Source: Rutidosis leptorrhynchoides
Lineage: Eukaryota; Streptophyta; Magnoliopsida; Asterales; Asteraceae
Assembly: GCF_046630445.1 (NCBI RefSeq)
Contig: NC_092338.1
Coordinates: forward strand, 343,981,501-344,045,500
Reading direction: 5' to 3'
Length of the DNA stretch: 64,000 nucleotides
The notes beneath the pieces were generated by a model that made no database searches, was not told where the DNA came from, and saw nothing but the letters and a program-made list of their open reading frames with translations. How positions within the stretch are numbered: the first letter of the stretch is position 1; each line of letters opens with the position of its first letter. Below, in pieces: positions 49,533 through 62,687 of the stretch. A program made the translations under genes and the position numbers.

Positions 49533-51495
49533 TGTAACACCCTAATAATTATTGTACAGCCGTGTAATTATAGTACATAAAGCGTGGGAATAATTCTGGA
49601 TTTAAACAGAAGTCAGATTCTGTTCAGGCCTAGGTGCGCTCAGCGCACACTTAAGGGTGCACGTGGCGCACTCCTACTGTAGCCGGTTTCTGCCTTTTTA
49701 ATTAGATATTTTGGAAGGGCATTGTGGTAATTTCACTTGGGGACGAGATAAGATCACAGATCAGTGGGTTGGGAGTCATAACTCCACTTTCAACCACCAT
49801 TTTCTTTCTACTTTAATTCTAGTGAGAGAAACCCAAATTTGAGTGTGAGAAAGCTCAAGTAAAGGAAGAAGGAGCTAGTTTCGGGTCTTAGCTCGGGTTA
49901 TAAGGTTGTTCATCTCCTCTCTAGCTACGTTTTAGTTGTGGTGGTAAGTTCTAATTTTGATTTCCTTAATTTAATTAGTTTAAGGGTTAGAACTTGGGTT
50001 AGTGATGAACATAAAACCTTTTGTGGGTGATTTTGGGGGTTTTGGGTAAGATTGAGTCAATAGGACTCAAGAACGAGTAACCTAGGGTTTTAAAGTAATA
50101 ATTGGTGTTATTGAGTCTAAAATGGTTAGTTATTCACTAGCTCACTTGTGTTGCTAGTAAAATTAGTTCTAGGGTTTATGGTTGACTTGAAATGGGTCAA
50201 ATGGGTGGGTTTGACCTAGCGGGATAAATTGAGTATGAAAACACCCTAGTTATGTATTGATGGAAGTCTTAGAACCTTAGTCACTAGCTTTTAGTGATTA
50301 GTTGTGGGTCTCGACCTTTAATGTGCGATTCTAGTGCAAATGGGTCATAAATGCACTAGTGAGGTTAGTTGGTGGATAGTCCAACTTATTATGTGAATTA
50401 ATTGGGAATTAATTGTGTTAGGTAACTCACTTTGAAGGTTACAAGTTATTGTTGGAAATCTCGCCAAGTCGACAAGGTGAGTGGAATGATTATACATGTG
50501 TGTATATAATGTATTTACTTGTACGAGATTCGATGTGGGTTTAAGTTCGGGAGGTCGATACCACATCGGGTCAATATATGATATGGGTTTAAGTTCGGGC
50601 GTTCGATGCCATGTCATGTATGTGTGTAGGCGTGTAGGGTGGATTTAAAGTTCGGGCGTTCGATACCACATTACACGTGACGGGTGGGTTTAAAGTTCGG
50701 GCGATCGATACCACTCCGGGGTTAGTGTTATAATTCGTTGTGCGCTAACGGTTGTTGGGAACACCGATGGGAAATTTGAAGTACCATTCCCTTGTACTAT
50801 TGGTTAACCATGGTTATGTGTTTGTAGTGTGGCACTTTATATTATTCGAGTTATATATGCTATTGTTTGTGCTAGCTTGTGGTCTTGGAGATTTAGCATT
50901 ATACCTTGCGTTGGTATGTCATTTAAATTGCTAGCGTGTATGAGGTAATTATGTATGTGATTGCAAGTAAGTAGGTTATATATGTATGTGTATAATTATT
51001 GCATTCACTAAGCGTTAGCTTACCCTCTCGTTGTTACCTTTTTAGGATCCGGCTTGGATAAGGGCAAAGGTATTCGCTTAGATTAGTGGCTCTCGGGGGT
51101 TTTAGCTTTTTGGAAGTTCGACCAAGATTTGGGTAGTTTAACCCCAAACACCATACTCTAGTGACGTTTGGCAATTAAACTTTTTGTGGTCGAAACTCGT
51201 ATTTCGTACTTAATGGTATTTTGGGCATATGTGCGCCTCGCGATGTAAATCTCATTTTATCATTGATTCGTGCTAGTTTTACTTATACTAATATGATGTG
51301 AAAAGCATTTCGTCTAAAAATGATGGGAAGTGTTAGATCTTTTTACGAAAATGGAACAAATTGGACAGCGGGCTGCCAGGCCCTGTGCGCGCCGCGTACA
51401 GGAAGGGTTGCACGCCGCGCACCCTGCCTGGTCAGGCCTGCTTTGAAATTTTTTTATTTTGCAGTTTTGGTTGGTTAACGGGTTGGGTCGTTACA
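49533..51495 (+). repeat. Tekay-like 5' LTR
   Basis: 1,963 bp. Includes four tandem-like units around 50527-50722 built on GGTTTAA(A)GTTCGGGCG-TCGATACCA, and a GTGCGCTCAGCGCAC palindrome near its start (49634-49648). Confidence 0.95.
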
Positions 51496-51497
51496 AG

Positions 51498-51509
51498 TGG
51501 TATCAGAGC
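51498..51509 (+). promoter_or_regulatory. primer-binding site (initiator tRNA-Met)
   Basis: TGGTATCAGAGC two bases after the LTR; standard for chromoviruses. Confidence 0.95.
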
Positions 51510-51896
51510 ATGGTCTAAGGGAATTAGGTGACTTGAGATAGGCGCCTAGACTTAGACTTTTGTGTTGTTGAATTATTTGCGGGACTTATAGGACTACGAG
51601 TCGGTGCGGGTTTTGATTAGTTCTTTGGTGCATAGGCGGACTAACTATGCTTATGTTATGACATACTAATCATGTGTTATTATTTTGAACATCGAGCAAG
51701 ATAGTTGTGATACGTTTGAGCATGGCACGGCATGTGAGCGTAATAGTGAGTCGCAACTACTATTACGGTTGCAAGTCAAGTCAAGCAAGGATGTGCGACA
51801 AGTATCGAGCTAGATGTGGTGTGTGTGCGGTCATATGCATAGGTATATATGTGTATTAAATTGTTGGTGATGTCTAATCCATTTTTAATCTTTAGA

Positions 51897-54800
51897 ATGA
51901 AGACGAGAAACGGAACGGATACGAATGGCAATGATGGTCCCTCTCATGTGGAGGAAGATGAGATGACTACCAAGATTGAGACCGCTTTAGAAAACTATGT
52001 TTCGGTTTTCTCACGAAGGGTTAAACAAATATTCGAAGAGTCGGTTTCGGAACAAATTGTCGATATGATTCAAGAATGAATGACCAATGCCGTCAAAGAA
52101 AAAGTTGAAAGGAGGTTTCCTAGACCTCAAAATGGGGGCGAGTTGGAGTTTACCTATAAGAACTTCTTGGCGACTAAGCCTCCTCACTTTCACAGGGATC
52201 CCGACCCCATGAAAAGTGCGGCTTGGATCTCCTATGTTGAAGGTTGTTTTCGCACGACTGAGTGCCCACCCGAGAAGAAGGCAAGGCTTGCTACGAGTTT
52301 GTTGAGGGGCCATGCTAAAGATTGGCTCGATGGTAAAATTGATATGGTGGGTTATGCGGCTTTTGTGGGGTTGTCTTGGACGGAGTTCTAGAAGGAGTTT
52401 TTCCTCAAATATCATACGCAAGCCGATTTTTCCAAATTGCGCAACGAGTTAAGGAACATGCGTCAAGGGTCTTTGAACCTAAACACTCTCAAAACCAACT
52501 TTCTCGCCAAGGCGCGTTTTTGCCCCGAGTATGTGGGGAACGATCAATTGTTAATGGAAGACTTTCATGCGACCCTTAGAGATGATTTGAAGGGTAAAAT
52601 TAGTATTGGTCATGTTGAGACTTTTGCAAAGCTTGTGGCGGTGGCGAAGGGGTTTGAAGCGCAAGCTCTGAGTCCGGTTAGTTATGCGCCAAGTAAAAGA
52701 AAGTTTGAAGCTTCTAGTTTTTCGAACATGAAGAGTAAGGGAGCAACTGAAAGTGTCGGTAGCGTGAAGAGGGGTGCTTCTAGTGGTCACATGGTCACAT
52801 GTTTCAATTGTGGATAAAAGGATCACTACTCTCGTGATTGTCCAAAACCGCCTACTAATACAATCACGTGTTTTAATTGTCAAAAAGAAGGGCACCGGAA
52901 GTCGGAGTGCCCCGATCTTCGAAATGATCAAGTTAAGAGAATAGAGAAGGCAGCGGGGTCGGCAAGGGGGCGTAATTATTTAATGACCAATGATGAAGTC
53001 AAACAATCCAATGAAGTTGTCTCAGGTACTTTCATGGTTAACTCTAATCTGGAAAGGATTCTATTTGATAGCGGTGTAAATTTGTCGTTTGTGTCTCCAA
53101 AATTTGTGCCTAAACTTAATAAACCGTTAGCTAAGTTAAGTTGTCCGGTAGAAGTCGAAATAGCGGATGGCAAGACGGTGCTAGTGGTTGATGTGTGTAA
53201 AAATTGTAATGTTGTGTTTGGTGCCGAAAACTTTAAAATTGATCTCATCCCGATGACTTTGGGTGATTTTGATATCGTGGTTGGTATGGATTGGCTCGAT
53301 CATAATAGAGCCGAAATTTCATGCCACGAAAAATCTATTCGTGTGAAGACCCCAAGTGGGGGAGAGTTAATTATTCATGGCGATAAGCGTAGAAGACTTG
53401 TGCCGATATGCACTTTTGCACGGGTACGTCGTTTCCTTTTTAGTGGTGGCATGGCTTTTCTTGCCCATGTTGTTGATACTCGTGATGAGCCACCACCCAT
53501 TCGTGAGATTCCGGTGGTTAATGAATTTGAAGAAGTTTTTCCGGATGAGTTACCGGGTATTCCGGCGGAAAGACAAGTTGAATTTCGCATTGAGTTGGTT
53601 CCGGGAGCAACTCCCATTGCTAAAACTCCTTATCGTTTAGCGCCGACGGAAATGCAAGAATTGTTAAATCAAACCCAAGAGTTACTTCAGAAGGGTTTTA
53701 TTTGACCGAGTGCTTCGCCATGGGGTGCTCCGGTCTTGTTCGTGAAGAAGAAAGATGGTAGTATGCGTATGTGCATTGATTATCAGGATTTGAATAAAGT
53801 GACGATCAAGAATCGTTATCCATTGCCTAGGATTGATGATTTGTTTGACCAACTCCAAGGTGCGACGTTTTTCTCAAAAATTGACCTACGGTCCGGCTAT
53901 CATCAAATGCGGGTCCGTGTGGAAGATATTGAGAAAACGGCCTTTCGAACGCGTTACGGGCATTTTGAGTTTGTGGTAATGCCTTTTGGTCTTACGAATG
54001 CACCGGCGGCATTCATGGATCTTATGAACCGAGTGTGTCAACCTATGTTGGACAAGTCAGTAATTGTGTTCATTGACGACATACTTGTCTATTCGAAGAG
54101 TATGAAGGAACATGAACATCATTTGCGTAGTGTGTTGAAGACATTGCGGAAGGAGAAGTTGTATGCTAAGTTCTCAAAATGTGAATTTTGAATAAGGGAG
54201 GTTCAATTTCTTGGCCATATTGTGAATAAGAATGGTATTCAAGTAGATCCGGGGAAGATAGAGACGGTGAAGAGTTGGGGACAACCGACTATGCCTACGA
54301 AAATCCGAAGTTTTCTCGGATTGGTCAATTATTATCGTCGGTTTATCCAAGACTTTTCAAAGATTGCTTCTCCATTAACTAAGTTGACAAGGAAGAATAC
54401 GAGATTCAATTGGGAGAACGAGCAAGAAATCGCTTTTCAATTGTTGAAAGAGAAATTGTGTCAAGCTCCGGTCTTAGTGTTGCCGGAAGGTGTAGATGAT
54501 ATGACGGTTTATTGTGATGATCTTTGAATGGGCTCGGGTGTGTTCTAATGCAACGAGGTAAAGTCATCGCTTACGCCTCTCGCCAATTAAAAGAACATGA
54601 AAAGAGATACCCGACTCATGATCTCGAATTAGCGGCGGTGGTCCATGCTTTGAAAATTTGACGCCATTACTTGTATGGTGTCAAGTGTACGATTTATTCG
54701 GATCACAAGAGTTTGAAACATCTTTTTGATCAACGGGATTTGAATTATCATCAACGTAGATGGATGGACGTGGTGAAGGATTATGATTGTGAGATACTTT

Positions 54801-56374
54801 ATCATCCGGGCAAGGCGAATGTGGTCGCGGATGTGTTAAGCCGAAAGAGTCACCACCCGGCGTTACGATTGGGATTATTACATATGATTATTACTAACGA
54901 TTTTCTTGAAAAGCTTGGTGTGATTCAAATAGAGGCTTACGTTCATAACAAGCATGCGGAACGAATTGTGGGGTAATCGGAATACATTACTATGGGTTCG
55001 CGTGGTTTGTTGTCTTTTCAAGGAAGAGTGTGGGTGCCTAAGATGGGTGATTACTGGCGGGTGCTACTTGATGAAGCACATAAGTCAAAGTATTCCATTC
55101 ATCCGGGCGATACGAAAATGTATCTTGATTTGAGGAAAGATTATTGGTGGCCGGGCATGAAACACGACGTTGTTAAGTATGTAGAGCAATGCGTCACGTG
55201 TTTGCAAGTTAAAGCCGAACACCAAAAGCCGTATGGTAAGTTGCAACCGCTAGAAATTCCGATGTGGAAGTGGGAGCATATTACCATGGATTTTATTACC
55301 AAGTTGCCAAAAACGGCAAGAACCCAATTTGATACTATTTGGGTGATTGTTGATAGATTGACGAAAAGTGCATTGTTTCTTCCTATTAAAGAAGCAATTA
55401 CGTCGGAGGCACTTGCGAAAATGTTCATTAAGGAGGTGATATCGAGACACGGCGTTCCCGCGTCTATCATTTCGGATCGGGACACGCGTTTTACTTCTCT
55501 ATTTTGGAAAAAGTTTCATGAGGACATGGGAACGAGGGTGAATATGAGTACGGCGTACCATCCTCAAACGGACGATTAAACCGAACGTACGAATCAAACA
55601 TTGGAGGATATGTTACGAGCGTGTATTATTGATTTCGGTGGTAGTTGGGATGAACATTTACCTTTGGTGGAATTCTCGTACAATAATAGTTTTCACTCTA
55701 GTATTAGAATGCCACCATATGAGATGCTATATGGTAGAAGGTGTCGAACCCCGATTTGTTGGGGTGAAGTGGGTCAAAGGGAAGTCGGGAGCACCGACTT
55801 GGTATTGGAGACAAATAGTAAAATCGATATGATTCGGGCTCGTTTGAAAGCGGCGTAAGATAGACAAAAATCTTATGTCGATAAACGTAGGCGAGCGATC
55901 GAGTTTCAAGAAGGTGACATGGTGATGCTTAAGGTTTCGCCGTGGAAGGGTATTATTCGGTTTCGAAAACGGGGAAAGTTAGCTCCTCGGTTTATTGGAC
56001 CATTTAAGATTTTGGCTCGTGTTGGTGAAGTTGCGTATCGTTTGGAATTACCCGAAGAGCTTGCGGGGATCCATAATACATTTCATGTTTCCCATCTCCG
56101 TAAGTGTCTTGCGGATGATTCGTCATGGGTGCCATTAGATGAGATTGAGCTAAACAACAAGTTAGAGTATGTTGAAGAGCCGATTGCTATACTTGATGAG
56201 AAGGTGAAAATTTTGCGTAACAAAGAGGTGAGGACCTATAAGGTCCAATGGCATCATAGTAAAGGTTCCGAGTTTACATGTGAACCCGAAGAATTTGTGT
56301 TGGTTTATCTTCCTGCTTGTCATGCGGCTTGGATCGCGAGGACGCGCTCCGATTCAAGTGGGGGAGAGTTGTAA
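51897..56374 (+). pseudogene. Tekay-like gag-pol polyprotein
   Basis: About 1,490 codons from ATG 51897 to TAA 56374. Gag (51897-52975) ends in two CCHC knuckles, CFNCG/KGHYSRDC (the first cut by a stop) and CFNCQKEGHRKSEC. Protease: LFDSGVNLSF (DSG at 53067). RT: LPGIPAERQVEFRIELVPG entry, [15 protein letters not shown] and [10 protein letters not shown] (FIDD 54069-54080). RNase [30 protein letters not shown]. Integrase: HHCC finger (55079-55201), catalytic D at 55289, D at 55475 and E at 55583 (D,D-35-E). C-terminal chromodomain about 56167-56310 (KVKILRNKEVRTYKVQW). In-frame stops at 52077, 52389, 52815, 53703, 54189, 54659, 54974, 55577 and 55856 and a one-base loss near 54520. The last codons overlap the 3' LTR. 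Confidence 0.95.
56358..56369 (+). promoter_or_regulatory. polypurine tract of the Tekay-like element
   Basis: AGTGGGGGAGAG(T) directly before the 3' LTR at 56370, lying inside the last codons of the reading frame. Confidence 0.9.
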
Positions 56375-58335
56375 CACCCTAATAATTATTGTACAGATGT
56401 GTAATTATAGTACATAAAGCGTGGGAATAATTCTGGATTTAAACAGAAGTCAGATTCTATTCAGGCCTAGGTGCGCTCAGCGCACACTTAAGGGTGCGTG
56501 TGGCGTACTCCTACTGTAGCCGGTTTCTGCCTTTTTAATTAGATATTTTGGAAGGGCATTGTGGTAATTTCACTTGGAGACAAGATAAGATCACAGATCA
56601 GTGGGTTAGGAGTCATAACTCCACTTTCAACCACCATTTTCTTTCGACTTTAATTCTAGTGAGAGAAACCCAAATTTGAGTGTGAGAAAGCTTAAGTAAA
56701 GGAAGAAGGAGCTAGTTTTGGGTCTTAGCTCGGGTTATAAGGTTGTTCATCTCCTCTCTAGATACGTTTTGGTTGTGGTGGTAAGTTCTAATTTTGATTT
56801 CCTTAATTTAATTGGTTTAAGGGTTAGAACTTGGGTTAGTGATGAACACAAAACCTTTTATAGGTGATTTTGGGGGTTTTGGGTAAGATTGAGTCAAGAG
56901 GACTCAAGAATGACTAACCTAGGGTTTCAAAGTAATAATTGGTGTTATTGAGTCTAAAATGGTTAGTTATTCACTAGCTCACTTGTGTTGCTAGTAAAAT
57001 TGGTTCTAGGGTTTATGGTTGACTTGAAATGGGTCAAATGGGTGGGTTTGACCTAGCGGGATAAATTGAGTAAGAAAACACCCTAGTTATGTGTTGATGG
57101 AAGTCTTAGAACCTTAGTCACTAGCTTTTAGTGATTAGTTGTGGGTCTTGACCTTTAATGTACGATTCTATTGCAAATGGGTCATAAATTCACTAGTGAG
57201 GTTAGTTGGTAGGTAGTCCAACTTATTATGTGAATTAATTGGGAATTAATTGTGTTAGATGACTCGCTTTGAAGGTTACAAGTTATTGTTGGAAACCTCG
57301 CCAAGTCGACAAGGTGAGTGGAATGATTATACATGTGTGTATATAATGTATTTACTTGTACGAGATTCGATGTGGGTTTAAGTTCGGGCGATCGATACCA
57401 CATCGGGTCAATATATGATATGGGTTTAAGTTCTGGAGTTCGATGCCATGTCATGTATGTGTGTGGGCGTGTAGGGTGGATTTAAAGTTCTGGCGTTCGA
57501 TATCACATTACACGTGACGGGTGGGTTTAAAGTTCGGGCGATCGATACCACTCCAGGGTTAGTGTTATAATTCGTTGTGCGCTAACGGTTGTTGGGAACA
57601 CCGATGGTAAATTCGAAGTACCATTCCTTTGTACTATTGGTTAACCATGGTTATGTGATTGTAGTGTGGCACTTTATATTATTCGAGTTATATATGCTAT
57701 TGTTTGTGCTAGCTTGTGGTCTTGGAGATTTAGCGTTATACCTTGCGTTGGTATGTCATTTAAATTGCTAGCGTGTATGAGGTAATTGTGTATGTGATTG
57801 CAAGTAAGTAGGTTATATATGTATGTGTATAATTATTGCATTCACTAAGCGTTAGCTTACCCTCTCGTTGTTTACCTTTTTAGGATCCGACTTGGATAAG
57901 GGCAAAGGTATTCGCTTGGATTAGTGGCTCTCGGGGGTTTTTAGCTTTTTGGAAGTTCGACCAAGATTTGGGTAGTTTAACCCCAAACACCATGCTCTAG
58001 TGACGTTTGACAATTAAACTTTTTTTGGTCGAAACTCGTATTTCGTACTTAATGGTATTTTGGGCATATGTGAGCCCCGCGATGTAAAACTCGTTTTATC
58101 ATTGATTCGTGCTAGTTTTACTTATACTAATATGATGTGAAATGTATTTCGTCTAAAAATGATGGGAAGTGTTAGATCTTTTTACGAAAATGGAACAAAT
58201 TGGACAGCGGGCTGCCAGGCCCTGTGCGCGCCGCGCACAGGAAGGGTTGCGGGCCGCACATCCTGCCTGGTCAGGCCTGCTTCGAAATTTTTTTTATTTT
58301 GCAGTTTTTGTTGGTTAACGGGTTGGGTCGTTACA
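56370..58335 (+). repeat. Tekay-like 3' LTR
   Basis: 1,966 bp; aligns with 49533-51495 throughout, with scattered differences that are mostly transitions (a few percent by eye). Confidence 0.95.
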
Positions 58336-59309
58336 AAAAAATCTTTGAAATCTAAAGATTTGATTCTTCGGCGAATAAGGAAATTAAGATCTCTATAATT
58401 AAATACGGTGATCTATCTTGATTACTCTGTCTGGTATTTCCATTATAAATTAAACTTTTTCCGTTTCATTATTTTTATCATTCCTATACTCTGTTCCCAA
58501 TTTCAAAAGATTGAGAATATGCTTAATCTAGTTCTGATCCTTCCACCAGAGGAATCTGTTTTCTTCTACTTCGCCCTTGAGGTTATAGTGTTTTTAATTC
58601 TCCCGTGTCTTTATGTTGCGATAAACATTGATATACACGGTTTGTAATTTATGTGTTGTTATCGGGCTTTACATTCTCCCTTATATTTCGGAGCTCGATG
58701 CTGTTATTTTCCTCTTCCCGATTTTAAGTTAAGCGAATGATGGTCCAGAATTCGTAGGTATGAAGTTTCGAATGAACATGACTACTGTTCTATGAGAAAA
58801 ATTGTAATAGCACGATCTTGATTGGTTAAATTATCAGAATTCAAGAGAAAAGATAGAACTATAAAGAAAATATGTTCTTGATATCTTTAGAGATTAAATA
58901 TAATGTAAGAGTCGTGTAACATGGCACATGATGACGTTATGATCTATGAATCATCACGTTACATTAGAAACTCAGCATGACTTACTGTAATATAATCACG
59001 TTGATCAAGTGTCATTATATTATACTAACTCATGCTTTAGTCCCCAACACTACTTCAAAAATATTCATATTTAAAGCTCGAATTTTTTTTCAGAATTTAG
59101 AAACTAAAACAGTTTCCCTTCTGATGTAATACAGATAATGCGGAGAGATAATTAATATCGGATGAGAATATTTATGAAGATATCTTCAGAAATATTGAGG
59201 ATATTTACAATGAAAGATACGATAATATCTTAGAATTTTAGAATCAAAGTGTGACGAAGAAATTCATTTACAATGAGTTAGAATGATTAAGGAGCAAGGT
59301 AATCGCTAA

Positions 59310-59445
59310 AGATTTCATCAGAAACATTATCATCAAGATTCTTTATGTACAAGTTTAGTCCTTGTGATTTATTCAGAGTCTCCTTCATGGTTTGCTCAAT
59401 TCTTTATTATCAAAATTTTGGCTGTTAAGGCAGTCTCCAGTTTTC
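59310..59445 (-). pseudogene. captured PABP fragment in composite copy 2
   Basis: Minus strand reads LNSQNFDNKE, then, after loss of the linker, EQTMKETLNKSQGLNLYIKN followed by LDDNVSDEIFSDYLA. It matches the RRM3 end and RRM4 start of plant poly(A)-binding proteins, and is closer in wording to the copia-borne fragment (2078-2280) than to its own paralogue at 20500-20755. Non-functional fragment. Confidence 0.75.
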
Positions 59446-59545
59446 ACTGCTTCATCAGCTTTTTCAAAACTCAGAAAACTGATTCATAGGCTAAAGCACT
59501 TTTCGAAAATTCAGAATTGAAGTTAGTAAATCCAGGAGATAGAAG

Positions 59546-59659
<114 letters not shown>

Positions 59660-60779
59660 GTTGTCGTAGAATCGTTGAGAAATTCGAGATTATCGATTGA
59701 TGCCTCCCGGTATTTGGTATGGTAATTATCGTTACAAAATGCTGATGAGTTCATGATAAGACTTCAATAGATAAATATAGTGATTTATCGAAGATATTTA
59801 AGCCAAGGAGCAACGTGGTTGCTGGTATGTCTGCTGGTAATATGGTGGAATATAAAAGGTTCCCCGGTAACAATAAAAGAGCACGCATATATATCAAGAT
59901 TATAATAAGGTTGTTTCGAACGAAAAGTCGAAGTTGACTTGCTGGAAATGTGACAAAATTGGCTAATTTGGAAAGGGATTGTAAAGTTATTTTCAGTAAT
60001 AACAACGCCAAAGAAGCTAGCACAAATACGTGTTAAACATTTACTCAGGTTCCGAGTGTTTTCAGGTGCATAACTATATGCATAAATTTTTTTCTTTCGT
60101 AGATGAAGTGCGGTTGGTTCATCCTCTCGATTGAGGTGTTTTCAAGAATCATAAAAGGTTTGAACGCAGATTGTAATCGTCAAGATACAAATGAGGTTTA
60201 AGATGATATCAAGTGGTAAACTTGAAGAATTGTTTAGTTTCATATGTTATAATCAATATTTTAATTGTCCAATGTTGGTAGTCCACAGTCGATAGTCCAC
60301 AGTTAACAGTCCAATAATTCATATATAGTTTAATATATAATATTCGAATTAATTAATACGTATCGTGACCCGTACACATGTCTCAGACTCGATCACAACT
60401 CAAAGTATATATATTATTATAGAATCAACCTCAACCATGTATAGCTAACTCCAGCATTACTGCATATAGAGTGTCTATGGTTATTCCAAATAATATATAT
60501 AGATGCGTCGATATGATATGTCAAAACCTTGTATACATGTCCCGATATTTAAAGTGCGTAAAATAAATAACAGAAATTAAATGACGATAAATAAAATTGC
60601 GATAATTAAATTGCGATAAATAAACTGCGATAAATAAAATGTAATCAGTTAGCTAGGAACAGTTAGCTAGGATTTTGTTAGCGTGGATTCTTAACAGAAT
60701 TTCTCATATTTAATTTGTTTGTTTCTAACAAATTTTATTTTGTCCAATGTTTTCTTCATTATGCCACTTGTTGGATTCT

Positions 60780-62682
60780 TGATGTTAAAGCGAAGGGGTA
60801 CTAAATACTATAATATTTTACTAGGAAATACTATTAAATACGATACAATTTTACACAAGTTATTTATTTATTTATAGAGTGGATATACCTAAACCTTGCT
60901 ACAACACTTATAGGCAGTGTACCTAATCGTACAGTAGTGTAGTTTTTAGTAAGTCCGGTTCGTTCCACAGGGAGCTAGCCAAGTTTAACGCTATATTTTT
61001 AAAATTATATTTGTAAATATATAAATATAAAAAAAAGTAGTATTATTATTATAAAAGGGAGTTTTTACCGTTTAATGACTGGTTTGTCGATTTTAAAACT
61101 TTAGTCGCAGTTAAAACCTAATGTAAAATATTAAAAATAAAAATAACTTAATTTAAAGCGTAAAGTAAATGACAATAATTAAAGTGCGAAAAATAAAAGT
61201 GCGATAATTAAAATGACAATAAATTAAAGTGCGATAATTAAAAGTGCAATTAAATATGAAATAAAGGAATTATGCTTATTTAAACTTCCGTAATCATGAT
61301 GTTTGACGTGTTGATTTTAGTTTATTACCATGGGTTAATTGTCCTTTGTCCTGGATTATTCGATATGTCCATACGGGTTTGTCCATAATAGTCCATCAGT
61401 CATAATCATAAAGTGCGGAAGTCTTCGTCAAATTATTCTTATTCCCGAAGTCAAATATTCCAACTAATTGGAGATTCGAATTGTAACAAGGTCTTAATAC
61501 TTTGTTTAATGAATACACCAGGTTATCGACTGCGTGTAATCCAAGGTTTTATTACTTTGTTAACAATTACACCAATTACCCTTGAATGTAATCCACCCCT
61601 GTTTCAACTAGTCCATTAACTATTAATCCAGTTCCGTGTCCGGTAAAATGAACAATTATTGGTATTTATAGATATCCCGCCCACCGTACCCGATTAAGCG
61701 TATGTGGTTATTTATAGATACGTCAAATTATAACCTTTATATTAAATTAACGAGGTATCGTTAAGTTAATATAAAACCCATTAATATCCCATAGTCTAAT
61801 TTCCACAAGTGTCGTTCTTTTATCCAAACCCCAATTATGGTACAAAGCCCAATTACCCAATTTTAATATTTAGCCCAACATCACGATTACTTCGGCATTA
61901 AATAAGCATAATAATAACTTAGCTACGAGACATTAATTTAAAAAGGTTGAACATAACTTACAATGATTAATAATAGCGCAGCGTTACACGGACAGAATTT
62001 CGACTTACAAACTTAAAACATTCGCTAACATACCCTTATTATTAAAATTAAATTAAAATTAAAATTATAAATTATAAATATAAATATATATATTGAGAGA
62101 TAGAGTAAGGAAAAGAAAAAGATGTGTTTTTTCGTGCAGAATTTGATGGATTTTATAGGCCCACATTTTACTGTGCAGCTCCACGAATGCGGAGCTTTTG
62201 TTCTTCTTAACTCCGCGAGTGTGGAGGTCTTAAATACAGCTCACATTATGATCCAAAACATGGGCGGCTTTAAATTAATATATATAATAATATATATAAT
62301 TAATTATATATTATATTATATTCTTGTGCACAGTTGACTTGTAATTTTTGGTCCGTTGCGTCGCGCGTTGAGAGTTGACTTTGGTCCCAGTTTCGGATTT
62401 TCGAACGTCCTTGCGTATAATTTAATATCTTGTACTTTGCGTTTTGCGGCTCGTACTCTTGTAATTTTTAGAAGTTCCTCATCAATAATTTGAACCTCTT
62501 TGATTGTACTTTGTACTTTTTAGCTTTTTGGTCGTTTGCGCTTCAATTTGTCGAATCTGCCTTTTGTCTTCACCTTTTATTATTTAAACGAATATCACTT
62601 GTAAATAGGACAATTGCAACTAAAAGCTTGTCTTTCTTGAGGGATAATGCTATGAAATATATGTTTGTTTTTAGCATTATCA
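60780..62682 (-). mobile_element. solo LTR of an Athila-type element
   Basis: 1,903 bp homologous to the Athila LTRs at 21979 and 42078 (shared CTAGCTGCG..., GCTACAACACTTATAGGCAG, TCCGGTTCGTTCCACAGGGA and the end ...GCATTATCA). TSD ATTCT at 60775-60779 and 62683-62687. The unoccupied site is visible at about 21772-21786 in copy 1. A diverged subfamily: the palindrome cluster here (62181-62226) has the arms CTCC/GGAG. Confidence 0.93.
62181..62226. repeat. hairpin pair in the solo Athila LTR
   Basis: CTCCACGAATGCGGAG and CTCCGCGAGTGTGGAG occupy the place of the CATGCGATCGCATG palindromes of the other Athila LTRs. Confidence 0.8.
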
Positions 62683-62687
62683 ATTCT

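Larger units (their letters stand above)
49533..58335 (+). mobile_element. Tekay-like Ty3 chromovirus, complete but coding-dead
   Basis: 8,803 bp, LTRs of 1,963 and 1,966 bp (TGTAACACCC ... GGTCGTTACA), TSD AAAAA on both sides (49528-49532, 58336-58340), initiator-Met primer site (51498-51509) and polypurine tract (56358-56369). One long gag-pol region on the plus strand has the order gag, protease, RT, RNase H, integrase, chromodomain. The chromodomain and the sequence style place it with chromoviruses, most likely Tekay (Del). Nine in-frame stops and one frameshift inactivate it. Confidence 0.95.

Noticed and set aside
49533-58335. Integrated plant pararetrovirus
   Set aside because: Long LTRs, TSD, integrase with D,D-35-E and chromodomain identify a Ty3 chromovirus; no movement or coat protein motifs of caulimovirids.
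61413-61619. Short plus-strand frame in the solo Athila LTR
   Set aside because: Not conserved as a frame in the two other Athila LTRs and without any recognisable motif.
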